From contig JANMDM010000342.1 in assembly GCA_031376305.1 (NCBI GenBank), positions 1-5,477 on the forward strand: a DNA stretch of 5,477 nt. The letters are read 5' to 3'. This document shows positions 1 to 5,477 of this stretch, in pieces. This stretch comes from TMP-24 sp031376305. Lineage in GTDB: Bacteria; Pseudomonadota; Alphaproteobacteria; Rhodobacterales; Rhodobacteraceae. A model generated the notes under the pieces. The model did not search any database and had not been told where the DNA came from. It saw only the letters and a list, made by a program, of their open reading frames with translations. The translations under genes and the position numbers were made by a program. Position 1 is the stretch's first letter; every line of letters begins with the position of its first letter.

Positions 1-1
1 C

Positions 2-490
2 GCCTTGCGCCCGACCCTGTGGCACGCGGGCGCGACCTTCCCAGAAACCGAAAGCGTGCTGCAACAGATGCTGAATGATGGCGAGGTGGATTTCTCCATG
101 GCCTTCGATCCGGCGGCAGCGGCGGCGGCGGTCGAACAGGGGTTATTGCCCGAAACCGTGCGCAGCTACGGTTTTGATGGCGGCAGCATTGGCAATATCA
201 GCTTCGTGGCCATTCCCTTTAACGCCGCCCATAAGGATGCCGCCAAGGTCGTGGCCGATTTTCTGCTGGACCCGGCGACGCAGGCCCATGCCCAGGACAT
301 CACCATCCTTGGCAGCTATTCGGTGCTGGACCCGTCCAAACTTGGGGAAGCCCAGAAAGCCACTTTTGCCGCGCTGCCGACATCGTCGGCTTTGCCCTCG
401 AACGAAAGTCTTGGGGCGACGCTGATCGAACCGCATCCAAGCTGGATGACCCGCCTGGCCGATGAATGGGCCAAGCGCTACACAAAATGA
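2..490 (+). CDS. ynjB: YnjB-type ABC transporter periplasmic substrate-binding protein, C-terminal part (5' end outside window)
   Basis: This is the last 162 residues of a solute-binding protein; the reading frame is open to the left edge, so the N-terminal half and its signal peptide lie outside. The protein would capture a solute in the periplasm and deliver it to the permease encoded next. The visible part has the look of the YnjB family (COG4134): a segment with QMLNDGEVDFSMAFDP, then LPETVRSYGFDGGSIGN, then a VAIPFNAAHKDAAKVVADFLL stretch typical of the region before the last helices of class-II-like binding proteins, and a C-terminal EPHPSWMTRLADEWAKRY ending. Family members are roughly 390 residues, so somewhat under half is seen. 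The stop TGA at 488-490 overlaps the likely ATG of the permease gene. A TTG at position 5 is internal and should not be read as the start. The family assignment is by recalled similarity and by the YnjC/YnjD neighbours; the substrate is not established. Confidence 0.85.
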   Translation, partial: ALRPTLWHAGATFPETESVLQQMLNDGEVDFSMAFDPAAAAAAVEQGLLPETVRSYGFDGGSIGNISFVAIPFNAAHKDAAKVVADFLLDPATQAHAQDITILGSYSVLDPSKLGEAQKATFAALPTSSALPSNESLGATLIEPHPSWMTRLADEWAKRYTK

Positions 491-2196
491 CCCATGCCGA
501 GGGGCGCGGGCTTCGAATTCTGGCGCTGGGCGTGATCACAGGCGGTTTTGTCCTGCCAATCTTTGCCGGGCTTTGGCAAACCGTGGCTGCGGCCTTTGGC
601 TATCTTCCGGCCATTGGTGCGACTGAGCTTGGCCTTGCGCCTTGGCGGCAACTTGCCGCCTTGCCGGGGGTCTGGACCAGCCTTGCGCTGACACTCTGGA
701 CCGGCCTTGCCGCGACGCTGCTGGCGCTGCTGCTGGCCTTTGGCTGCGCTGCGGCAGCATACGGGCGCATCGGCACCAGACACTGCCTACGGTGGCTGAC
801 GCCGCTTTTGGCGGCACCACATGCGGCGATGGCCATCGGGCTGGCGTTTTTGATCGCGCCCTCTGGCTGGTTGGCGCGGGCTGTCAGCCCTTGGGCCACC
901 GGCTGGCGGCTTCCTCCCGATCTGGCCATTGTGCATGATCCAATGGGGTTGGCGCTGATCCTCGGGCTGTTGGTGAAAGAGGTGCCGTTCTTCTTGCTGG
1001 TCATCCTCGCGGCCCTGTCCCAAGTGCCGGTTGGTCAGTATGAGGACGCGGGCCGCGCCCTTGGTTACGGGCGCGGGCAGGTCTGGGCCAAGCTGATCGC
1101 ACCGCTGCTTTATCCGCTGATCCGCCTGCCGGTCTATGTGGTGTTGGCCTTTGCCTTGTCGGTGGTCGATATGGCAGTGATCTTGGGGCCATCGAACCCG
1201 CCCACCCTGTCGGTCGCGGTCACCCGCTGGCTGTTTGCCCCCGACACACAACGGCTGCTGCCCGCTTCGGCGGGCGCCCTGTTGCAGGCCCTTGTTGTGG
1301 TTGCCGCGATTGCGGTTTGGTGGCTGACCGAACGGCTTCTGGCCCCTCTTGGGCTTTGGTGGCTGCGGCTGGGCCAGCGGGGCTGGGCCTCGGGACCAGG
1401 GCCAAGACTGGCCATGGCCGCCACACTGCTGCTCATGGCACTTGGCACGCTGGCGCTGATCGGCCTTGGCGTCTGGTCGCTGGCCTGGCGCTGGTCTTTC
1501 CCCGATGCCCTGCCCGAAAGCTGGTCGCTCAAGGCCTGGATGCGGCCCGGGTCCGGTTGGGGGCGGGCGGCGATGACCAGCCTGTCGCTGGGCCTTGCCA
1601 CCACCCTTTTGTCGTTGACCCTCGCCATTGCATGGCTTGAAGGCGAGGACCGCGCCGCCCTGCCCCGCGCCCGCTGGGCCGAGGCGCTGATCTATCTGCC
1701 CTTGTTGATCCCGCAGGTGGCCTTCCTTTATGGGCTGAATGTCGTGTTCCTCAAGGCCGGGCTGGCTGGCGGCACTCTGGCGGTGATCTGGGCGCAGACG
1801 CTGTTCGTTTTTCCCTATGTGATGATCGCCCTGTCAGACCCTTGGCGCGCGCTTGACCACCGGCTGGTGCAAGCGGCCGCCTCTGTGGGCGCGGGGCCAA
1901 CCCGGCGGCTGCTGAGCGTCAAACTACCGGTCCTGCTGCGCCCGCTCCTGACCGCCGCCGCCATCGGTTTTGCCGTATCAGTGGCGCAATATCTGCCCAC
2001 CTTGTTCATGGGCGCCGGCCGCGTCGCCACCCTCACGACCGAGGCGGTAACCCTGTCTTCCGGCTCTGATCGCCGGATCATCGGCGTCTATGGCGTGTTG
2101 CAGGCGGCATTGCCCTTGGCCGCCTATGCCTCGGCCTTGATCCTGCCCGCCGTTCTTTACCGCCACCGGCGCGGTCTGTCGGGAGCGGGGGCATGA
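487..2196 (+). CDS. ynjC: YnjC-type ABC transporter permease, two fused membrane domains
   Basis: Inner-membrane permease of 569 residues that would form the whole transmembrane channel by itself, because two permease domains are fused in tandem. Hydrophobic segments fill residues 10-35, 64-92, 105-125, 152-178, 207-235, 263-290, 307-334, 365-384, 400-422, 428-450, 486-506 and 535-557. Each half has a cytoplasmic EAA-type coupling loop: EDAGRALGYGRGQVWAKLIAP near residues 186-206, and VQAAASVGAGPTRRLLSVKLP near 461-481. These contact the ATPase. The length is somewhat above the roughly 510 residues I recall for E. coli YnjC. I chose ATG 487 because it forms an ATGA overlap with the upstream stop, matching the arrangement at the next junction. 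An in-frame ATG at 466 would add seven residues and a 25-base overlap. Neither start has a convincing Shine-Dalgarno sequence, so translation is probably coupled to the upstream gene. The substrate is unknown. Confidence 0.88.
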   Translation: MTHAEGRGLRILALGVITGGFVLPIFAGLWQTVAAAFGYLPAIGATELGLAPWRQLAALPGVWTSLALTLWTGLAATLLALLLAFGCAAAAYGRIGTRHCLRWLTPLLAAPHAAMAIGLAFLIAPSGWLARAVSPWATGWRLPPDLAIVHDPMGLALILGLLVKEVPFFLLVILAALSQVPVGQYEDAGRALGYGRGQVWAKLIAPLLYPLIRLPVYVVLAFALSVVDMAVILGPSNPPTLSVAVTRWLFAPDTQRLLPASAGALLQALVVVAAIAVWWLTERLLAPLGLWWLRLGQRGWASGPGPRLAMAATLLLMALGTLALIGLGVWSLAWRWSFPDALPESWSLKAWMRPGSGWGRAAMTSLSLGLATTLLSLTLAIAWLEGEDRAALPRARWAEALIYLPLLIPQVAFLYGLNVVFLKAGLAGGTLAVIWAQTLFVFPYVMIALSDPWRALDHRLVQAAASVGAGPTRRLLSVKLPVLLRPLLTAAAIGFAVSVAQYLPTLFMGAGRVATLTTEAVTLSSGSDRRIIGVYGVLQAALPLAAYASALILPAVLYRHRRGLSGAGA

Positions 2197-2831
2197 GCAC
2201 GCTGGAACTGCACGACATCCGCATCACCCCCAAAGACCGGGAAACCCCGCTGTTCCCGCCCCTTAGCCTGACCATCCCGGCGGGCAAGGTGGTGACAGTC
2301 ATCGGCCCCTCCGGCATCGGCAAGTCGACGCTGATGGACTACATCGGCGGCCACTTGTCGCGCGGCTTCACCGCCTCGGGTCGGGTGATCCTGGCCGGGC
2401 GTGACCTGACCGGGGTCGCGGCCGAGGCCCGCCAGATCGGCGTCATGTTCCAGGATGCGGTGCTGTTTCCGCATCTGTCGGTGGGCGATAATCTGGCCTT
2501 TGGCCTGGCGCGTCATATCCGGGGCCGCACCGCCCGTCGCGCCGCCATTGCCGAGGCGCTGGCCCAAGCCGGGCTTGACGGCTTTCACGATCGCGACCCG
2601 GCCGCTTTGTCGGGCGGCCAGCGCGCCCGCGCGGCGCTGATGCGTACGCTTCTGGCCGAGCCCAAGGCACTGCTCCTCGACGAACCGTTTTCCAGGCTTG
2701 ACCCCGGGCTGCGCGCCGACCTGCGGGCCTTTGTCTTCGCCCATGTCCGTGCCCGCGCCATTCCGGTGATGATGGTCACCCATGACGCCAGCGACGCCGA
2801 AGCCGCGGGCGGGCCGGTGATCAGGCTCTAA
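2193..2831 (+). CDS. ynjD: YnjD-type ABC transporter ATP-binding protein
   Basis: Cytoplasmic ATPase of 212 residues that powers the importer. All nucleotide-binding motifs are intact: Walker A GPSGIGKST at 38-46, Q-loop glutamine at 87 in MFQDAVLFPHL, signature LSGGQRARAAL at 139-149, Walker B ALLLDEP at 159-165, D-loop SRLD at 167-170, and the switch histidine at 197 in MMVTHDA. It is a minimal ABC domain without the C-terminal regulatory extension found in MalK or CysA type ATPases, and is close to the roughly 217 residues of E. coli YnjD. The start ATG overlaps the permease stop (ATGA), and GGGAG at 2181-2185 lies seven bases before it, a good ribosome binding site. The stop TAA at 2829-2831 lies inside the terminal inverted repeat of a palindromic element, so the last one or two residues may come from that element. 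Confidence 0.93.
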   Translation: MSTLELHDIRITPKDRETPLFPPLSLTIPAGKVVTVIGPSGIGKSTLMDYIGGHLSRGFTASGRVILAGRDLTGVAAEARQIGVMFQDAVLFPHLSVGDNLAFGLARHIRGRTARRAAIAEALAQAGLDGFHDRDPAALSGGQRARAALMRTLLAEPKALLLDEPFSRLDPGLRADLRAFVFAHVRARAIPVMMVTHDASDAEAAGGPVIRL

Positions 2832-2897
2832 AGCGTGTCAGACCAAAGTGGATACCGGTTTTGTCACCAGACACGCGTAAAAACAAAAGATTAGAGC
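2825..2897. repeat. Palindromic intergenic element, unit 1 (RIME-like)
   Basis: A 73-base unit bounded by a 7-base inverted repeat: GCTCTAA at 2825-2831 and TTAGAGC at 2891-2897. Inside, GCGTGTC at 2833-2839 pairs with GACACGC at 2870-2876, and CAAA at 2844-2847 pairs with TTTG at 2860-2863 around a core reading AGTGGATACCGG. From memory, this plan (GCGTGTC arm, AGTGGnnACCGGTTTT core, GACACGCG arm, then AAAACAAAAGA and TAGAGC) closely resembles small dispersed palindromic repeats common in Rhizobiales and Rhodobacterales genomes, similar in style to RIME elements. That identity is recalled, not searched. The left boundary overlaps the ynjD stop codon. In RNA it would fold and could shield the 3' end of the ynjBCD transcript, but it lacks a T-run on the plus strand. 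Confidence 0.7.
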
Positions 2898-2933
2898 TTG
2901 TCTGGCGATTCTGTCATCGACAGACAAGCTCTA
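2892..2933. repeat. 13-bp perfect inverted repeat, unit 2 of the palindromic element
   Basis: TAGAGCTTGTCTG at 2892-2904 is a perfect inverted match to CAGACAAGCTCTA at 2921-2933, with a 16-base spacer. A competing smaller hairpin exists inside: TCTGTC at 2910-2915 with GACAGA at 2919-2924. The unit shares the TAGAGC boundary at 2892-2897 with unit 1, so the two palindromes are joined back to back as in composite bacterial repeats. On the plus strand no T-run follows, so it is not a classical terminator for ynjBCD. On the minus strand it is followed by ATCTTTTGTTTTT (2891-2879), so it could act as a second, backup terminator for leuB transcripts. Confidence 0.75.
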
Positions 2934-2936
2934 GCC

Positions 2937-2970
2937 AAAGAAAAAGCGGCCCGGAAAGACTCCGTTCCGC
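2937..2970 (-). terminator. Rho-independent terminator downstream of leuB
   Basis: Read on the minus strand, an interrupted hairpin ends in TTTTTCTTT. Outer pairs are 2946-2949 with 2967-2970 (GCGG/CCGC); inner pairs are 2952-2955 with 2961-2964 (CGGA/TCCG). A 2x2 internal mismatch separates them and the loop is five bases. It starts 24 bases past the leuB stop, which suits a leuB transcript end between convergent operons. An alternative five-pair fold (2952-2956 with 2965-2969) is possible in the same place. Confidence 0.65.
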
Positions 2971-2994
2971 CCAATTTGTCTCAGCCATTCAGCG

Positions 2995-4104
2995 TCAGAG
3001 GCTGGCGTCAAGCGCCTTAAGCACCGCATCGCCCATACCGCTGGTTGATACCGCTACGCCACCGTCCGGCCCCATCAGATCAGCGGTGCGAACACCCTCG
3101 GCCAGCACCTTTTCAACGGCCTTTTCTACCCGCGTCGCCTCGTCCCCCAAATCGAAGGAATAGCGCAGCGCCATCGCAAAGCTCAGGATACAGGCGATCG
3201 GATTGGCCTTGCCCTGCCCGGCAATATCGGGGGCCGACCCATGCACCGGCTCGTAAAGTGCTTTCGGGCGGCCGCTGGCTGCGGGCAACCCAAGGCTGGC
3301 CGAGGGCAACATGCCAAGCGACCCGGTCAACATTGCGGCCATGTCCGACAACAGATCGCCAAACAGGTTGTCGGTGACAATCACATCGAACTGCTTGGGC
3401 CAGCGGCACAGCTGCATGGCCCCCGCATCGGCATACATGTGCGAAAGCTCGACATCGGCATATTCGTTGTCATGCACCCACTGGACTTCTTCGCGCCACA
3501 GAATGCCTGATTCCATCACATTGGCCTTCTCCATCGAGCAGACCTTGTTGCCCCGTCGCCGCGCCAGCTCGAACGCCGACCGCGCCACACGGCGGATTTC
3601 ATTGGTGGTATAACGCTGGGTATTGATGCCAACGCGGCCGCCTTCATTGTCCGGGAATATCCCGCGCGGTTCGCCGAAATAGACGCCCGAGGTCAGTTCG
3701 CGGACGATGACGATATCCAGCCCCGCCACGACTTCTTTCTTCAGCGACGAGAAATCTGCCAGCGCGTCAAAGCACTGCGCGGGCCTGAGGTTGGAGAACA
3801 GGTCCATTTCCTTGCGCAGACGCAACAGCCCGCGTTCCGGCTTGACGCTGAAGTCGAGCTTGTCGTATTTCGGCCCGCCCACAGCCCCCAGCAGCACCGC
3901 GTCCACCGCCTGTGCCTTGGCCATCGTGGCGTCGGTCAAGGGCGTGCCATGCGCATCATAGGCGCAGCCACCGACAAGATCTTCGGACACATCGAAATGG
4001 ATGGCGCGCTTGGCGCCGAACCAGGTGATGATCTTTTTTACCTCGGCCATGACTTCGGGGCCGATGCCGTCACCGGCAAGGATAAGAAGGGAAGGATTGG
4101 CCAA
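2995..4104 (-). CDS. leuB: 3-isopropylmalate dehydrogenase
   Basis: Cytoplasmic enzyme of leucine biosynthesis that oxidises and decarboxylates 3-isopropylmalate to 2-oxoisocaproate with NAD+. The protein is 369 residues. Visible signatures, counted from the chosen start: GDGIGPEV at 11-18; the substrate arginines R97 in LRLRKEMD, R107 in SNLRP and R135 in VRELTSGVYFG with Y142; the catalytic lysine in MEKANVMES (K193); and metal-binding aspartates D226, D250 and D254, the last two in VTDNLFGDLLSD. The NAD-binding loop HGSAPDIAGQGKANP (288-302) has the aspartate typical of NAD rather than NADP use. I chose TTG 4104 (MANPSLLILAGDG) because GGGAG at 4117-4113 sits eight bases before it and Rhodobacteraceae homologues, as I recall them, begin this way. 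A TTG at 4119 would add five residues but overlaps that ribosome site. The gene lies downstream of the EEP gene on the same strand, whose reading frame runs 67 bases into it. Confidence 0.96.
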   Translation of the reverse strand: MANPSLLILAGDGIGPEVMAEVKKIITWFGAKRAIHFDVSEDLVGGCAYDAHGTPLTDATMAKAQAVDAVLLGAVGGPKYDKLDFSVKPERGLLRLRKEMDLFSNLRPAQCFDALADFSSLKKEVVAGLDIVIVRELTSGVYFGEPRGIFPDNEGGRVGINTQRYTTNEIRRVARSAFELARRRGNKVCSMEKANVMESGILWREEVQWVHDNEYADVELSHMYADAGAMQLCRWPKQFDVIVTDNLFGDLLSDMAAMLTGSLGMLPSASLGLPAASGRPKALYEPVHGSAPDIAGQGKANPIACILSFAMALRYSFDLGDEATRVEKAVEKVLAEGVRTADLMGPDGGVAVSTSGMGDAVLKALDASL

Positions 4105-5381
4105 GGCAGGGACTCCCAAAGGCTGAATGCGTTGCCCGTTCGCCTAGCCAATGTGGTGCGGCGGGTCAAGCGCAGCTGCGCCTGGGGCATCTCTATATCC
4201 ACCCAGACCAGACGATGGCGCGACGCAGCCATCGCCACATTCGCGGCCGGTGTACCGGGCGTCGGCCAATATACGCCCGAACCGATTACGCGAAGGCCCG
4301 CCGACGGCAGCACATAATCAACCCGCAGATTCCCCGGCCCGGTGTCTTCCGGCCAATCGGCGGTATCGCGCGCCGGATCGCCCTTTTGCGTGGCGTTTGG
4401 CCCGCCTTGCTCCGCACCAGCGCGTCCACCGTCACTGACCGGAGCGGGATCTTGCAGCCGCGCATCAGACAGCAGGGCGGTGATTGCATTCCGCCGCCCA
4501 TCCCCATCCTCGGAGTCAAGATTGCCGTCACCCAGAATCACGACCGGCGCTTTTGGCGCAGGCCAAGGCAATACCCCGTCGAGATAGAGTGTCCAGAAGG
4601 CAGTTTCATCATGGTTGCGGCGGCCATTGCGATCCTCAGGCCCATCGAAAACCGGGGGCGCGGCGGAATAGGCCAAAACATGCAATGTGGTGCCATCCGG
4701 CATCGTGACGGGAACATCCCAATGTGCCGTCGTCGACAGGCGCAATTCGTCAACGGCTTCGGCCGAATACCCGGCCTCGGCCAGCAGATTGCCCGGTAGA
4801 TCACGCCAAAGGTAGTCGGAAAAATCCCGCGCCCCATCCGCGTCCAATGGCAGCCGCGACAGGATTGCCATACCGCCCTCGCCCGAGTAATGGCCAAATC
4901 CCTGCGCATCCCCCGGCCCGCGAAAGGCGCCGTCACCGTCCAGATCAAACGCGGTCATCATGCCGGTGTTTGGTCGTTGCGCGAACACATGGGAATACGC
5001 CGCCCCCTGATCCGCCAACCGCCCCGCCAGCGCTGAAAGGGCGGCGCCGCCGCGGTCATAATCGAACCCGGTCAGCAGAAGTACATCCGGCGAAACCTCG
5101 GCAATCACCGCCACCACGGCGTTTGCCTGCGCATCTTGCCCGTTCAGAATATCGCGCAGCATTAGTCCCGGCCCGTCACGCATCAACTCAACGTTGAACG
5201 TCGCCACGCGAATATTTTCGGCCCGCACGGTCGATGCCACGAGCAGTGCGCCCGCAATCAGGCCGGCAAAAGCTCTGCCTGACCAGCCGGACTTAGACTG
5301 CGGCGCTTGTCGGCGATCATCCGCGCGACCCGCCCCATGGCGATACCACGCATAAAAAGGCTGGCAGGTAGAAACGCCCAT
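4038..5381 (-). CDS. Endonuclease/exonuclease/phosphatase (EEP) family protein, probably exported
   Basis: The frame encodes up to 447 residues. The EEP fold is supported by IRVATFNVELMRDGP (57-71), SPDVLLLTGFDYD (97-109), GGMAILSRLPL (169-179), PPVFDGPEDRNGRRNHDE (242-259), VVILGDGNLDSEDGDG (280-295), LRVDYVLPSAG (352-362) and SRHRLVWVDI (387-396). Such proteins use a divalent metal to cleave phosphodiesters or phosphomonoesters; the substrate here is unknown. A hydrophobic segment near residues 37-50 ending in VRA/ENIR looks like a signal peptide cleaved after residue 54, suggesting a periplasmic location. The start is uncertain: ATG 5381 is the only ordinary start codon before the hydrophobic segment but overlaps the upstream gene by 124 bases, and its first 30 residues look unlike a normal leader. 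CTG 5261, overlapping the upstream stop as CTGA, and GTG codons at 5240 and 5228 are alternatives. The domain ends near residue 398; the remaining 49 residues look non-homologous and overlap leuB by 67 bases. Neighbouring leuB suggests co-transcription, not a role in leucine synthesis. Confidence 0.8.
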   Translation of the reverse strand: MGVSTCQPFYAWYRHGAGRADDRRQAPQSKSGWSGRAFAGLIAGALLVASTVRAENIRVATFNVELMRDGPGLMLRDILNGQDAQANAVVAVIAEVSPDVLLLTGFDYDRGGAALSALAGRLADQGAAYSHVFAQRPNTGMMTAFDLDGDGAFRGPGDAQGFGHYSGEGGMAILSRLPLDADGARDFSDYLWRDLPGNLLAEAGYSAEAVDELRLSTTAHWDVPVTMPDGTTLHVLAYSAAPPVFDGPEDRNGRRNHDETAFWTLYLDGVLPWPAPKAPVVILGDGNLDSEDGDGRRNAITALLSDARLQDPAPVSDGGRAGAEQGGPNATQKGDPARDTADWPEDTGPGNLRVDYVLPSAGLRVIGSGVYWPTPGTPAANVAMAASRHRLVWVDIEMPQAQLRLTRRTTLARRTGNAFSLWESLPWPILPFLSLPVTASAPKSWPR

Positions 5382-5476
5382 GCGGTCATCGTCCAGATCA
5401 GGGTGTGCGGGCTTTCAAGCGTTACCGGAGTAAACGACAGTGACGCAAGCTTCAAAATCGCAGGGATCAGAAAGGG
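5258..5476 (-). CDS. Unidentified small membrane protein, C-terminal 72 residues (5' end outside window)
   Basis: This frame is open from the right edge of the window to TGA at 5260-5258. It reads as a plausible protein: a hydrophobic stretch at residues 1-15, a short polar turn with SPHT, a likely membrane helix at about 24-46 rich in W, F, L and A, then a basic cytoplasmic tail with GRVARMIADKRR at 48-59. Its amino acid composition is more natural than that of the overlapping EEP frame over 5381-5260, so I consider this the coding frame there. I do not recognise the family. It lies directly upstream of the EEP gene and probably shares its transcript. A TTG at 5455 is an internal leucine codon in this reading rather than a start, though a 65-residue protein starting there cannot be excluded. 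Confidence 0.6.
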   Translation of the reverse strand, partial: PFLIPAILKLASLSFTPVTLESPHTLIWTMTAWAFLPASLFMRGIAMGRVARMIADKRRSLSPAGQAELLPA

Positions 5477-5477
5477 C

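Noticed and set aside
466..486. ATG at 466 as the permease start
   Set aside because: It has no ribosome site and gives a longer overlap; ATG 487 forms the same ATGA overlap seen between permease and ATPase.
787..1628. Long minus-strand open frames opposite the permease gene (787-1251 and 1134-1628)
   Set aside because: They are rich in R, P, Q and S with no domain-like pattern, as expected for the antisense of a GC-rich membrane protein gene.
2157..2783. A 208-residue minus-strand open frame opposite the ATPase gene
   Set aside because: It mirrors ynjD, which has every ABC motif intact; the antisense product has low-complexity G, R, Q and H composition and no recognisable motif.
2832..2994. 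Possible small RNA or CRISPR-like array in the intergenic region
   Set aside because: The repeats are inverted, not regularly spaced direct repeats, there are no spacers, and no promoter pattern was seen; palindromic repeats and a terminator explain the region.
2861..3163. A 100-residue plus-strand open frame covering the intergenic region and the leuB 3' end
   Set aside because: It runs through the palindromic repeats and the leuB antisense, has S/R-rich composition and no ribosome site.
4105..4119. TTG at 4119 as the leuB start
   Set aside because: The GGGAG at 4117-4113 would then lie inside the coding region; TTG 4104 is correctly spaced from it and matches the expected LeuB N-terminus.
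4215..4799. A 194-residue plus-strand open frame opposite the EEP gene
   Set aside because: It is rich in R, P and G with no motif, and the opposite strand carries clear EEP signatures across the same span.

Overview
The window looks like a piece of an alphaproteobacterial chromosome, most likely from the order Rhodobacterales. The evidence is high GC with strong G/C preference at third codon positions, a 3-isopropylmalate dehydrogenase that matches my memory of Rhodobacteraceae LeuB, and an intergenic palindromic element of a kind common in Alphaproteobacteria. No database search was possible, so the taxonomic call is inference.

Layout: two convergent gene blocks meet in a short intergenic region. 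The left block (positions 1 to 2831, plus strand) is a tightly coupled ABC importer operon of the poorly characterised YnjBCD type. It holds the C-terminal half of the periplasmic solute-binding protein, a fused two-domain permease and an ATPase. Both junctions are 4-base ATGA overlaps, if the permease starts at 487, which points to translational coupling. The substrate is unknown.

The middle (2832 to 2994) carries two adjoining palindromic units. The outer end of the first supplies the stop codon of the ATPase gene. A rho-independent terminator facing the minus-strand genes follows.

The right block (2995 to 5477, minus strand) reads leftward: the C-terminal end of a small unidentified membrane protein, then a probably exported endonuclease/exonuclease/phosphatase (EEP) family protein, then leuB of leucine biosynthesis. 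These three appear to form one transcription unit. The EEP frame overlaps both neighbours by unusually long stretches (about 124 and 67 bases), so its start, its end, or the sequence itself deserves checking.

I found no RNA gene, CRISPR array, transposase, phage gene or clear new system. The most noteworthy features are the composite palindromic element, the orphan transporter, and the EEP protein with a variant active site and ambiguous ends.
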